A stretch of 34,155 nucleotides of DNA, taken from positions 1 through 34,155 of the forward strand of contig CAUJHQ010000064.1 in NCBI GenBank assembly GCA_963204815.1. The letters are read 5' to 3'. The notes under the pieces were generated by a model that was not told the DNA's origin, did no database searches, and was given only the letters and a program-made list of their open reading frames with translations. Position numbers and translations under genes: made by a program. Positions 5,916 to 16,800 of the stretch are shown here, piece by piece. The stretch comes from Pseudomonadota bacterium. GTDB taxonomy: Bacteria; Pseudomonadota; Gammaproteobacteria; Burkholderiales; Burkholderiaceae_C. Numbering within the stretch: the first letter of the stretch is position 1; the number at the start of each line of letters is the position of its first letter.

Positions 5916-7640
5916 ATGCCGACCCTGCTGCAGCGCCTGGCGCGCATGGCCCCTTACCTCAAGTCGAGCCGGCGCGGCCTCGTCGCCGCCGCGCTCGGCG
6001 CGCTGGTCGGCGCCGCCACCGAGCCGGCGATTCCCGAGCTGATGCGCCCGCTGCTCGACCAGGGCTTCGCCGGCCGCAAGCTGCCGCTGTGGCTGATTCC
6101 GGTGGCGATCATCGGCCTCTTCGCGGTGCGCGGCGCCGCCGGCTTCATCGCGCAGTACGGCCTGGCCTGGGCCGCCAACCGCGCGGTGCTGCAGATGCGA
6201 AGCGCCATGTTCGACCGCCTGCTCGCCGCCGCGCCGCAGCTCTACGGCACGAAGAGCGCGAGCTCGCTGACCAACATGCTGGTCTACGAGGTGCAGAGCG
6301 GCACCATGCTGCTCGTCAACTCGCTGCTCACGCTGGTGCGCGACTCGCTCACGCTGCTGGCGCTGCTGGCCTACCTGATGTGGCTGAACTGGCAGCTCAC
6401 GCTGTTCGTCGCCCTGCTCTTCCCGGCCGTGGCCTGGGTGATGCGCACGCTGGGCCAGCGGCTGCGCCGCATCACGCTGGACAGCCAGAAGGCGACCGAC
6501 GGGCTGGCCTACATCGTCGAGGAGAACGTGCTCGCGTGGCGCATCGTGCGCCTGCACGGCGCGGCCGCCACGCAGGCCGCGCGCTTCACGACGCAGAGCG
6601 AAGCGCTGCGGCGGCTGTCGCTGAAATCGGTGGTGGCGTCGGCGACGATGACGCCGATCACGCAGCTGCTCGCCGCCTGCGCGCTGTCGTCGGTCATCGC
6701 GCTGGCGCTGTGGCAGAGCAGCGCCGGCACCGCCACGGTCGGCAGCTTCGTCGCCTTCATCACCGCGATGCTGATGCTGGTGGCGCCGATCAAGCACCTG
6801 TCGGACGTGATGGCACCCATCACGCGCGGCCTGGTGGCGGTGGAGCGCGGGCTCGACCTCATCGACCACAGCGCGCGCGAGCACGGCGGCACGCACGGCG
6901 GCGGCCGCGCGCGCGGCGAGATCCGCTTCGAGGGCGTGACGCTGCGCTACCGCGACGACGCGCCGGCCGCCGTCGACGGCGTCGACCTCACCGTGAACGC
7001 CGGCGAGACGGTGGCGCTGGTCGGGCCTTCGGGCGCCGGCAAGTCGACGCTGGTGCACCTGCTGCCGCGTTTCCTGCTGCCCACCGCGGGCCGCATCGTG
7101 CTCGACGGCGTGCCGCTCGCCGACTGGGACCTCGCCGCGCTGCGGCGCCAGTTCGCGCTCGTCAGCCAGGACGTCGTGCTCTTCAACGACACCATCGCCG
7201 CCAACGTGACGCTGGGCGCGCCGATGAGCGACGCCCAGGTCGAGGACGCACTGCGCGCCGCCAACCTGTGGGACTTCGTGCGCGGCCTGCCGCAGGGTCT
7301 GCAGACGCCGGTGGGCCACAACGGCAGCCAGCTGTCGGGCGGCCAGCGCCAGCGGCTGGCGATCGCGCGCGCGATCGCGAAGGACGCGCCGGTGCTGATC
7401 CTCGACGAAGCGACCTCGGCGCTCGACAGCGAGAGCGAGCGCGCCGTGCAGGAAGCGCTGGAACGCCTGATGAAGGGCCGCACCACGCTCGTCATCGCGC
7501 ACCGGCTGTCGACCATCGAGCACGCCGACCGCGTGGTCGCGCTCGAAGGCGGCCGCGTGGCCGAGGCCGGCACGCACGCCGAGCTGCTGGCCACCGGCGG
7601 CCTGTACGCTCGCCTGCACGCGATGCAATTCCGCACCTGA
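5916..7640 (+). CDS. msbA: Lipid A export ABC transporter MsbA (permease/ATPase fusion)
   Basis: MsbA flips core-lipid A across the inner membrane. The 574-residue half-transporter has an N-terminal membrane domain (about residues 20-310, with hydrophobic spans such as LTLLALLAYLMWL and LTLFVALLFPAVAW) and a nucleotide-binding domain with Walker A GPSGAGKST near 370, ABC signature LSGGQ at 473-477, Walker B LILDEATSALD at 494-504 and the switch His in VIAHRLS. The start ATG at 5916 gives the family's usual short N-terminus and length (E. coli MsbA is 582). It is the first of three plus-strand genes. Other exporters of the same architecture exist, but the length and domain match favour MsbA. 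Confidence 0.88.
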   Translation: MPTLLQRLARMAPYLKSSRRGLVAAALGALVGAATEPAIPELMRPLLDQGFAGRKLPLWLIPVAIIGLFAVRGAAGFIAQYGLAWAANRAVLQMRSAMFDRLLAAAPQLYGTKSASSLTNMLVYEVQSGTMLLVNSLLTLVRDSLTLLALLAYLMWLNWQLTLFVALLFPAVAWVMRTLGQRLRRITLDSQKATDGLAYIVEENVLAWRIVRLHGAAATQAARFTTQSEALRRLSLKSVVASATMTPITQLLAACALSSVIALALWQSSAGTATVGSFVAFITAMLMLVAPIKHLSDVMAPITRGLVAVERGLDLIDHSAREHGGTHGGGRARGEIRFEGVTLRYRDDAPAAVDGVDLTVNAGETVALVGPSGAGKSTLVHLLPRFLLPTAGRIVLDGVPLADWDLAALRRQFALVSQDVVLFNDTIAANVTLGAPMSDAQVEDALRAANLWDFVRGLPQGLQTPVGHNGSQLSGGQRQRLAIARAIAKDAPVLILDEATSALDSESERAVQEALERLMKGRTTLVIAHRLSTIEHADRVVALEGGRVAEAGTHAELLATGGLYARLHAMQFRT

Positions 7641-7654
7641 AGGAGACCCCGACC

Positions 7655-8242
7655 ATGACGCCGCCGATCAGCCGCTACCCCGTGCCCGAGCTGAAGGACC
7701 TTCCCGAGGACCTGCGCACCCGGATCCTCGAAGTGCAGGCCAAGGCCGGCTTCGTGCCCAACGTGTTCCTCGCCCTCGCCCACCGGCCGGCCGAGTGGCG
7801 TGCCTTCATCGCCTACCACGACGCGCTGCTGCTGAAGGACAGCGGCAGCCTGACGAAGGGCGAGCGCGAGATGATCATCGTCGCCACCTCGTCGGCCAAC
7901 CACTGCCTGTACTGCGTGGTGGCGCACGGCGCCATCCTGCGCATCTACGAGAAGAAGCCGCTCGTGGCCGACCAGGTCGCCGTCAACTGGCGCAAGGCCG
8001 ACATCCCGCCGCGCCAGCGCGCGATGCTCGAGTTCGCGATGAAGGTCTGCGAACGCAGCCACGAGGTCGACGACGCCGACTTCGCCGCGCTGCGCCCGCA
8101 CGGCTTCAGCGACGAGGACATCTGGGACATCGCCGCCATCACCGCCTTCTTCGGCCTCAGCAACCGCCTGGCCAACGTGACGGGCATGCGGCCGAACGAC
8201 GAGTTCTTCCTGATGGGCCGGGTGCCGAAGGCCAAGACCTGA
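7655..8242 (+). CDS. AhpD-like peroxidase-related protein (carboxymuconolactone decarboxylase family)
   Basis: This 195-residue protein belongs to the AhpD/CMD fold, in the branch annotated as uncharacterised peroxidase-related enzymes. The AhpD redox signature is visible as C84-L-Y-C87-V-V-A-H91, preceded by E70/E72, with SSANH before the first Cys. The family uses the CxxC dithiol plus Glu/His to reduce peroxides or related substrates; the in vivo substrate of this branch is not established. AAGGAG precedes the ATG and the gene begins only 14 bp after msbA, so it is probably co-transcribed with it. It has no signal peptide and should be cytoplasmic. Its second half (ITAFFGLSNRLANVTGMRPNDEF) is typical of the same branch. 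Confidence 0.85.
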   Translation: MTPPISRYPVPELKDLPEDLRTRILEVQAKAGFVPNVFLALAHRPAEWRAFIAYHDALLLKDSGSLTKGEREMIIVATSSANHCLYCVVAHGAILRIYEKKPLVADQVAVNWRKADIPPRQRAMLEFAMKVCERSHEVDDADFAALRPHGFSDEDIWDIAAITAFFGLSNRLANVTGMRPNDEFFLMGRVPKAKT

Positions 8243-8303
8243 GCGCCGGCGGCCGCCCGGCCGCAATGAAGACGACGACAACGACAACGAGCGAGGAGAC
8301 GAC

Positions 8304-10640
8304 ATGCACCCCACCCGCGCCCTGGCGCTGATCGCGGCGGCGACGCTGGCGGCCTGCGCCGGCACCCCGACCGGCAGCGACCGCACGGCCACCCTCCAGC
8401 GCACCACCTTCGGCGTGCCGCACATCAGCGCGCCGGACGTCGAGACGCTGGCCTACGCCGTCGCCTTCGCGCATGCCGAGGACAACGCCTGCCAGACGGC
8501 GCAGCAGCTCGTCACCGCTCGCGGCGAGCGCAGCCGCTGGTTCGGTGCCGGCTCCGGGCTGCTGGGGCTGCGCGTGCTGCCGAACGAACAGATCGACTTC
8601 TTCGTCGCCGCCCACATGGACGACGCCGCGCTCGAGCGTGCATGGCAGAACGCCAGCGCCGATGCGCAGGCGATGGCGCGCGGCTACGTCGCCGGCTGGA
8701 ACCGCTTCCTCGCCGACCGCGCGGCCACGCTGCCGGCACGCTGCAAAGGCCAGCCCTGGGTGCAGCCGATGACGCTGGCCGACTACCGCCGCCTCACCGA
8801 GATCACGTCGGTGCAGGCCGGCGTCGCCGCGCTCGCCGACGCCGTGCTTGCCGCGAAGCCGCCCGCCGCCGGCACCGCCGCCGTGGCACCGGCCTGGACG
8901 CTGGCCGATGCCGAGGCCGCCGTGCGCGAGACCGGCCTCGCCGACCCGCCGATCGGCTCCAACGCCTGGGCCTTCGGCAAGGACAGCAGCGCCAACGGCC
9001 GCGGCCTGCTGCTCGGCAACCCGCACTTCCCGTGGCAGGGCGTGAACCGCTTCTGGCAGATGCACCTCACGGTGCCGGGCCGCTTCGACGTCATGGGTGC
9101 CAGCATCGGCCACAGCCCGGTGGTGCAGATCGGCTTCAACCGCGACGTGGCGTGGTCGCACACCGTGTCGACCGGCAAGCGCTTCACGCTGCACGAGCTG
9201 ACGCTCGTCGCCGGCGACCCCACCAGCCACCTCATCGACGGCAAGGCGGAGAAGATGACCGCGCGCACGCTGAAGATCCGCGTGCGCGGCGCCGACGGCA
9301 GCGTGGCCGAGAAGGCGCACACCGTGTGGACCACGCGCTGGGGCCCGGTGCTCGTGATGCCGCGCGCCGGCCTCAACTGGACGGCGAAGACGGCCTACGC
9401 CGTGAAGGACGCCAACGCCGGCAACGCGCGCAGCACCGACACCTGGCTCGGCTTCGCGGCGGCGCAGAGCGTGAACGACATGGTCGGCGCGATGAAGAAC
9501 CTGGGCATCCCCTGGGTCAACACGATCGCCGCCGACCGCGGCGGCCGCGCGCTCTACGCCGACGCCAGCGTGGTGCCCGACGTCGACGCCGCGCAGCTGC
9601 AGCGCTGCGCGCCCAGCAAGGGCGCGGCGGCGCTGATGAACGTGCCCGGCCCGGGCCTCGTGGTGCTGGACGGCTCGCGCAGCGACTGCGACTGGCGGCG
9701 CGACGCCGCCAGCCCGGTGCCCGGCCTGACGCCGATCGAGCGCATGCCGGTGGCGGTGCGCGCCGACTGGCTGCACAACAGCAACGACAGCTACGTCTAC
9801 ACGCAGTGGCCGGCGCAGCGCTTCACGGGCATCGGCCCGCTGGTCGGCGACCCCTACATCCGCCGCCCGCGCACGCGCGCCGGCCTCGTCGAGATCCCGG
9901 AGATGCTCGCGCGCGGCAAGGCCACGCCGGCCGGCGTGCAGCAGCAGCTGTTCGCCAACCGCAGCCTGATCGGCGAGCTCGTGCTGCCCGACCTGGTCGC
10001 GGCCTGCGCCGGCGCGCCGACGCCGGACACGCAGGCCGGCTGCGCCGCGCTGCGCCAGTGGGACCGCACGACCAACCTCGACGCGCGCGCCGCGCACCTG
10101 TTCACCGAGTTCTGGCGCACGGCGGGCAACATCGCCGGCGTGCACCGCGTGCCCTTCGACCTGAACCGCCGCGCCGAAACGCCGGCCGGCCTGAAGATGG
10201 ACGAGGCCGCGGTGGCGGCGAAGGTGTGGGACGCGCTCGCCGCCGCCGTCAAGCGCGTGCGCGACGCCGGCTTCGCGCTCGACGCGCCGTTGTGGTCGGT
10301 GCAGGTCATGCAGAGCCCGCAGGGGCCGGTGGCCATCCACGGCGGCGACGAGCACATCGGCGTGCTGAACAAGATCTCGGCGCTCGCCACCAACGGCATC
10401 GGCGCCGACGGCCTCGTCACCGACCACGGCACGAGCTACGTGCAGACCGTCACGTTCGACGAGCGCGGCCCGGTCGCGCAGGCGCTGCTGACCTACGGCC
10501 AGTCGCCCGAGCGCGAATCGCCGCACGCCTTCGATCAGATGCGCCTGTACTCGCGCAAGACGTGGCCCACGCTGCCGTTCCACGCCGAGGACATCGCGCG
10601 CGAACGGGTCGGCGGCACGACCACGCTGCGCCGGCCGTAG
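8304..10640 (+). CDS. Penicillin/AHL-acylase family lipoprotein (Ntn hydrolase)
   Basis: The 778-residue protein belongs to the penicillin amidase (S45) family, which includes acyl-homoserine-lactone acylases such as PvdQ and QuiP. These are made as precursors that cut themselves so that a Ser becomes the N-terminal nucleophile of the beta chain. Here the site is PPIG-S-N-A-W, placing the nucleophile at Ser219. Upstream, GVPHISAPD and AFAHAEDNACQ are standard alpha-chain motifs; later NSNDSY and VTDHGTSYVQTV fit the beta chain. A lipobox L-A-A-C at 15-18 predicts a lipoprotein, whereas PvdQ is a soluble periplasmic enzyme. GAGGAGA precedes the ATG. Acyl-chain specificity cannot be read from the sequence. 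No LuxI/LuxR genes are in the window. It is the third gene of the msbA transcript or has its own promoter in the 61-bp gap. Confidence 0.87.
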   Translation: MHPTRALALIAAATLAACAGTPTGSDRTATLQRTTFGVPHISAPDVETLAYAVAFAHAEDNACQTAQQLVTARGERSRWFGAGSGLLGLRVLPNEQIDFFVAAHMDDAALERAWQNASADAQAMARGYVAGWNRFLADRAATLPARCKGQPWVQPMTLADYRRLTEITSVQAGVAALADAVLAAKPPAAGTAAVAPAWTLADAEAAVRETGLADPPIGSNAWAFGKDSSANGRGLLLGNPHFPWQGVNRFWQMHLTVPGRFDVMGASIGHSPVVQIGFNRDVAWSHTVSTGKRFTLHELTLVAGDPTSHLIDGKAEKMTARTLKIRVRGADGSVAEKAHTVWTTRWGPVLVMPRAGLNWTAKTAYAVKDANAGNARSTDTWLGFAAAQSVNDMVGAMKNLGIPWVNTIAADRGGRALYADASVVPDVDAAQLQRCAPSKGAAALMNVPGPGLVVLDGSRSDCDWRRDAASPVPGLTPIERMPVAVRADWLHNSNDSYVYTQWPAQRFTGIGPLVGDPYIRRPRTRAGLVEIPEMLARGKATPAGVQQQLFANRSLIGELVLPDLVAACAGAPTPDTQAGCAALRQWDRTTNLDARAAHLFTEFWRTAGNIAGVHRVPFDLNRRAETPAGLKMDEAAVAAKVWDALAAAVKRVRDAGFALDAPLWSVQVMQSPQGPVAIHGGDEHIGVLNKISALATNGIGADGLVTDHGTSYVQTVTFDERGPVAQALLTYGQSPERESPHAFDQMRLYSRKTWPTLPFHAEDIARERVGGTTTLRRP

Positions 10641-10645
10641 CGGCC

Positions 10646-10669
10646 GCGGGCCGCCGCCGCGCGGCCCGC
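10646..10669 (+). repeat. GC hairpin after the acylase gene
   Basis: GCGGGCC (10646-10652) and GGCCCGC (10663-10669) form a perfect 7-bp stem directly after the acylase stop codon. There is no T-tract, so it is at best a weak or Rho-assisted 3' end. Confidence 0.5.
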
Positions 10670-10757
10670 CCGAACGCGCCTGCTCAGTTGTCGGCGCGCG
10701 CATTCCGTCACGGGCCGCCGAGCTCATACGTGAGAAAGCGCGCCAAACACCAGCCAG

Positions 10758-10897
10758 TTCTTCGATCCCCTCAAGTCCGGGGGGCCTTCACCGATATCCC
10801 GTCGGTAGGAACCCGGACAAGGGGGCGTCGTGCCATGCATTCGACGCCAGGGAAGCCGGGTCATGCACAACACGCCGCCGCGCGAAGGATCGAAGAA
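10758..10897 (+). promoter_or_regulatory. Candidate structured 5' leader of the giant octad-repeat gene
   Basis: The 140 bases before and including the A of the start codon can form a branched fold. P1 is a perfect 11-bp helix between 10758-10768 (TTCTTCGATCC) and 10887-10897 (GGATCGAAGAA), which covers the GGA of the Shine-Dalgarno AAGGA (10885-10889) and the A of ATG. Inside it are P2 (GTCCGGG 10775-10781 with CCCGGAC 10812-10818), enclosing a small hairpin (ACCGAT/GTCGGT, 10790-10806), and P3 (GGCGTCG 10824-10830 with CGACGCC 10842-10848). The P2 3' strand can instead pair downstream (ACCCGG 10811-10816 with CCGGGT 10856-10861), giving mutually exclusive folds. TGCAT in the P3 loop (10836-10840) can pair with ATGCA at 10863-10867 as a pseudoknot. 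I do not recognise a known riboswitch class; regulation is inferred from geometry only. Confidence 0.5.
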
Positions 10898-13800
10898 TGG
10901 CCACCATCATCTCCAGCCTCAGCACCGCCCAGATCGCCAGCCTGTCGACGGCGACGATCCGGGGCCTGTCCACTGAGGACTGGGACGCCTTCAGCACGGC
11001 GCAGATCCAGGCGCTGACGACGGCGCAGGTGGCCGCGATCCCGACGCTGGGCTTCAGCATCCTCGACACCGAGCAGTTCGCGGCCTTCCAGACTTCGGCG
11101 CTGCGGGCCATCGGCACGACGGCGTTCCAGACCCTGACGACGGCCCAGCTCGGCGCGCTGGAATCCGACCAGATCGCCGGCCTCACGAACAACCAGGTCG
11201 CGGCCTTCACCACGGCGCAGCTGACGAACCTGGACACCGACGACTTCCGCGCGCTGACGACCGCCCAGTACGCCGCGATGTCGACGCGCCAGGTGGCCGC
11301 GATCACCACCGAGCAGATCGCCGCCATCGAGAGCCAGGACCTCGCCGCGCTGGGCACCGCCGCCGTGCGCGCGCTGACCACCGACCAGATCGTCGCGCTG
11401 GGCAGCGACTCGATTGCCGCGCTCACCGCGACGCAGTACGCCGCGATGACGACCGGACAGGTCGCCGCCATCGAGACCGCCGACATCGCCGCCCTCCAGA
11501 CCGCCGACCTGCGGGCGATGGGCACCGCCGGGGTGCGCGCACTGACGAGCGACCAGCTCGCCGCGCTGGACTCGACGCAGATCGCCGCCCTCAGCACCGC
11601 GCAGGTGGCGGCGCTGACCACGGCGCAGATTTCCACGCTGGGCAGCGACGACCTCAACGCGCTGACGACGGCGCAGTTCGCCGCCCTGACGACGGCCCAG
11701 GTGGCCGCGCTGACGACCGCACAGATCTCGACGCTGGAGACCGCCGACCTGGCGGCCCTGAGCGTGGGCCAGGTGCGTGCGCTCGGCACCGCCGGCGTCG
11801 AGGCGCTCGACTCGGCGCAGCTGCAGGCGCTGACGACGACCCAGTACGCCGCGATGACGACCGCCCAGGTGGCCGCCATCGAGACCGCCGACATCTCCGC
11901 CCTTCAGACCGCCGACCTGCGCGGCCTGGGCGCCACCGGCGCGCGCGCCCTCACCACCGATCAGCTGGCCGCGCTGGAGTCCGACCAGATCGCCGCGCTG
12001 ACCACGGCACAAATCGCCGCGCTGTCGACGGCGCAGGTCGCCAGCCTCGGCAGCGACGACCTGAACGCGCTGACGACCGCCCAGGTGGCCGCGCTGACGA
12101 CCGCCCAGGTGGCCGCGCTGACGACCGAGCAGCTGTCGACGATGGAGACGGCCGACCTGGCCGCGCTGTCCAGCGCGCAGGTGCGCGCGCTCGGCACCGC
12201 CGGCGTCGAGGCGCTCGACTCGGCGCAGTTGCAGGCGCTGACGACCACGCAGTACGCCGCCATGACGACCGCGCAAGTGGCCGCCATCGAGACGGATGAC
12301 ATCGCCGTCATGCAGACGGCCGACCTTCGCGCCATCGGCACCGCCGGTGCGCGTGCGCTCACCAGCGACCAGATCGCCGCGCTCGAATCCGACCAGATCG
12401 CGGCGCTGACCGCCGCCCAGGTGGCCGCGCTGACGACCGCCCAGCTGTCGACGATGGGCAGTGACGACCTCAATGCCTTCACGACGGCGCAGATCGCGGC
12501 ACTGACGACCGCGCAGGTCGCGTCGCTGACGACCGAGCAGTTGTCGACGATGGAGACGGCCGACCTGGCGGCGCTGACGTCGGCACAAGTCCGTGCCCTG
12601 GGCACCGCCGGTGTCGAGGCGCTCGACTCTGCGCAGCTGCAAGCCCTGACGACCGCGCAGTACGCCGCGATGACGACGGCGCAAGTCGCGGCCATCGAGA
12701 CGGATGACATCGCCGTCATGCAGACGGCCGACCTGCGGGCCATCGGCGCCGCCGGCGCCCGCGCGCTGACGAGTGACCAGATCGCCGCGCTCGAATCCGA
12801 CCAGATCGCCGCGCTGACGAGCGCACAGGTCGCTGCCCTGACGACGGCGCAGCTATCGACGATGGGCAGCGACGACCTGAACGCCTTCACGACGGCGCAA
12901 GTCGCCGCGCTGACGACCGCCCAGGTCGCGTCGCTGACGACCGAGCAGCTGTCGACGATGGAGACGGCCGACCTGGCGGCGCTGACGTCGGCACAAGTCC
13001 GTGCCCTGGGCACCGCCGGTGTCGAAGCACTCGACTCGGCCCAGCTGCAGGCGCTGAGCACGACGCAGTACGCCGCCATGACGACCGCGCAAGTCGCGGC
13101 CATCGAAACCGACGACATCGCGGTGATGCAGACGGCCGACCTGCGCGCCATCGGCACTGCCGGCGCCCGTGCGCTCACCAGCGACCAGCTCGCGGCCCTT
13201 GAATCCGACCAGATCGCCGCGCTGACGGCTGCGCAAGTGGCCGCGCTGACGACCGCCCAGCTGTCGACGATGGGCAGTGACGACCTCAACGCCTTCACTA
13301 CCGCACAGATCGCCGCGCTGACGACCGCGCAGGTCGCGTCGCTGACGACCGAGCAGCTGTCGACGATGGAGACGGCCGACCTGGCGGCGCTGACCAGCGC
13401 GCAGGTTCGCGCCCTCGGCACCGCCGGCGTCGAAGCCCTCGACTCGGCCCAGTTGCAGGCGCTGACGACCGCGCAGTACGCCGCGATGACCACGGCCCAG
13501 ATCGCGGCCATCGAGACCGACGACATCGCGGTGATGCAGACCGCTGACCTTCGCGCCATCGGCACCGCCGGCGCCCGCGCGCTCACCAGCGACCAGCTCG
13601 GCGCGCTCGAATCCGACCAGCTTGCGGCGCTGACCACCGCTCAGATCGCCGCGCTGACCACGTCGCCGCAACTGGTGAACCTGGGCAGCGACGACCTCAA
13701 CGCCTTGACCACGGCGCAGATCGCCGCGCTGACCACGGCGCAGATCGCCAACCTGACGACCGCGCAGCTCAGCACGATGGAGACCGCCGACCTGGCGGCG

Positions 13801-16800
13801 CTGACGTCGGCGCAAGTCCGCGCCCTCGGCACCGCCGGTGTCGAAGCGCTCGACTCTGCGCAGCTGCAGGCGCTGAGCACGACGCAGTACGCCGCCATGA
13901 CGACCGCGCAAGTCGCGGCCATCGAGACCGACGACATCGCGGTCATGCAGACCGCTGACCTGCGCGCCATCGGCACTGCCGGCGCCCGTGCGCTCACCAG
14001 CGACCAGCTCGCGGCCCTCGAATCCGACCAGATCGCGGCATTGACCGCCGCCCAGGTGGCCGCGCTGACGACCGCCCAGCTGTCGACGATGGGCAGTGAC
14101 GACCTCAATGCCTTCACGACCGCACAGATCGCCGCGCTGACGACCGCCCAGGTCGCGTCGCTGACGACCGAGCAGCTGTCGACGATGGAGACGGCCGACC
14201 TGGCCGCGTTGTCGTCGGCGCAGATCCGCGCACTCGGCACCGCCGGTGTCGAAGCCCTCGACTCGGCGCAGCTCCAGGCGCTGACGACCGCGCAGTACGC
14301 CGCGATGACGACGGCGCAGATCGCGGCCATCGAGACCGACGACATCGCCGTCATGCAGACGGCCGACCTGCGGGCCATCGGCACCGCCGGCGCCCGTGCG
14401 CTGACGAGTGACCAGATCGCTGCCCTCGAATCCGACCAGATCGCGGCGCTGACGACCGCACAGGTCGCCGCGCTGACCACGTCGCCGCAGCTCGTCAATA
14501 TGAGCAGCGACGACTTGAACGCGCTGACGACCGCGCAGATCGCCGCGCTGACGACGACGCAGATCGCCAACCTGACGACCGGCCAGGTCAGCACGATGGA
14601 GTCGGCCGACCTCGCCGCGCTGACGACGGCGCAGGTGCGTGCGCTGACCACCGACGCGATCGAAGCGCTCGACTCGGCGCAGTTGCAGGCGCTGAGCACG
14701 ACGCAGTACGCCGCGATGACGACCGCCCAGATCGCGGCCATCGAGACGGATGACATCGCGGTCATGCAGACCGCCGACCTGCGGGCCATCGGCACCGCCG
14801 GCGCCCGCGCACTGACGAGCGACCAGATCGCGGCCCTCGAATCCGACCAGATCGCCGCGCTGACCGCCGCCCAGGTGGCCGCGCTGACGACCGCCCAGCT
14901 GTCGACGATGGGCAGTGACGACCTCAATGCCTTCACGACCGCACAGATCGCCGCGCTGACGACCGCCCAGGTGGCGGCGCTGACGACCGAGCAGCTGTCG
15001 ACGATGGAGACGGCCGACCTCGCCGCGCTGACGTCGGCACAAGTCCGTGCCCTGGGCACCGCCGGTGTCGAAGCGCTCGACTCGGCGCAGCTGCAAGCCC
15101 TGACGACCGCGCAGTACGCCGCGATGACGACCGCGCAAGTCGCGGCCATCGAGACCGACGACATCGCGGTCATGCAGACCGCTGACCTGCGCGCCATCGG
15201 CACTGCCGGTGCGCGTGCGCTCACCAGCGACCAGATCGCGGCCCTCGAATCTGATCAGATCGCCGCCCTGACCAGCGCCCAGGTCGCAGCCCTGACGACG
15301 GCGCAGCTGTCGACCATGGGCAGCGACGACCTCAACGCCTTCACGACCGCACAGATCGCGGCGCTGACGACCGCCCAGGTCGCTTCGCTGACGACCGAGC
15401 AGTTGTCGACGATGGAGACGGCCGACCTGGCCGCGCTGACCAGCGCGCAGGTCCGTGCCCTGGGCACCGCCGGTGTCGAAGCACTCGACTCGGCCCAGCT
15501 GCAGGCCCTGAGCACGGCGCAGTACGCCGCCATGACGACCGCGCAAGTGGCCGCCATCGAGACCGACGACATCGCCGTCATGCAGACGGCCGACCTGCGG
15601 GCCATCGGCACCGCCGGTGCGCGTGCGCTGACGAGTGACCAGATCGCCGCACTCGAGTCCGACCAGATCGCCGCGCTGACGGCTGCGCAAGTGGCCGCGC
15701 TGACGACCGCCCAGCTGTCGACGATGGGCAGCGACGACCTGAACGCCTTCACGACCGCACAGATCGCGGCGCTGACGACCGCCCAGGTCGCGTCGCTGAC
15801 GACCGAGCAACTGTCGACGATGGAGACCGCCGACCTGGCCGCGCTGACGTCGGCGCAAGTCCGCGCACTCGGCACCGCCGGCGTCGAAGCCCTCGACTCG
15901 GCGCAGCTGCAGGCCCTGGGCACGGCGCAATACGCGGCGATGACCACGGCCCAGATCGCGGCCATCGAGACCGACGACATCGCCGTCATGCAGACCGCTG
16001 ACCTGCGGGCCATCGGCACTGCCGGTGCGCGTGCGCTCACCAGCGACCAGATCGCGGCCCTCGAATCCGACCAGATCGCCGCCCTGACCAGCGCCCAGGT
16101 CGCAGCCCTCACGACGGCACAGCTGTCGACCATGGGCAGCGACGACCTCAATGCCTTCACGACCGCACAGATCGCGGCGCTGACGACCGCCCAGGTCGCT
16201 TCGCTGACGACCGAGCAGTTGTCGACGATGGAGACGGCCGACCTGGCCGCGCTGACCAGCGCGCAAGTCCGTGCCCAGGGCACCGCCGGTGTCGAAGCGC
16301 TCGACTCCGCGCAGCTGCAAGCCCTGAGCACGACGCAGTACGCCGCGATGACGACCGCGCAAGTGGCCGCCATCGAGACCGACGACATCGCCGTCATGCA
16401 GACGGCCGACCTGCGCGCCATCGGCACCGCCGGCGCCCGTGCGCTGACGAGTGACCAGATCGCTGCCCTCGAATCCGACCAGATCGCGGCGCTGACCGCC
16501 GCCCAGGTGGCCGCGCTGACGACCGCCCAGTTGTCGACGATGGGCAGCGATGACCTCAACGCCTTCACGACCGCACAGATCGCGGCACTGACGACCGCGC
16601 AGGTCGCCGCGCTGACGACCGAGCAGTTGTCGACGATGGAGACGGCCGACCTGGCGGCGCTGACGTCGGCACAAGTCCGTGCCCTCGGCACCGCCGGCGT
16701 CGAAGCCCTGGACTCGGCGCAGCTGCAGGCCCTGGGCACGGCGCAGTACGCTGCGATGACGACCGCGCAAGTGGCCGCCATCGAGACCGACGACATCGCC

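Noticed and set aside
3909-7628. A 1239-codon minus-strand frame joined to pal, and an 1195-codon plus frame joined to the AhpD-like gene
   Set aside because: Both are read-through of the wrong frame of tolB and msbA into a real gene. The extra parts are Arg/Ala-rich shadows; pal and the AhpD-like gene have their own starts with good Shine-Dalgarno sites.
10758-10897. c-di-GMP (GEMM) riboswitch
   Set aside because: The conserved GEMM core segments and GNRA loop/receptor are not present; only the general idea of a closing helix is shared.
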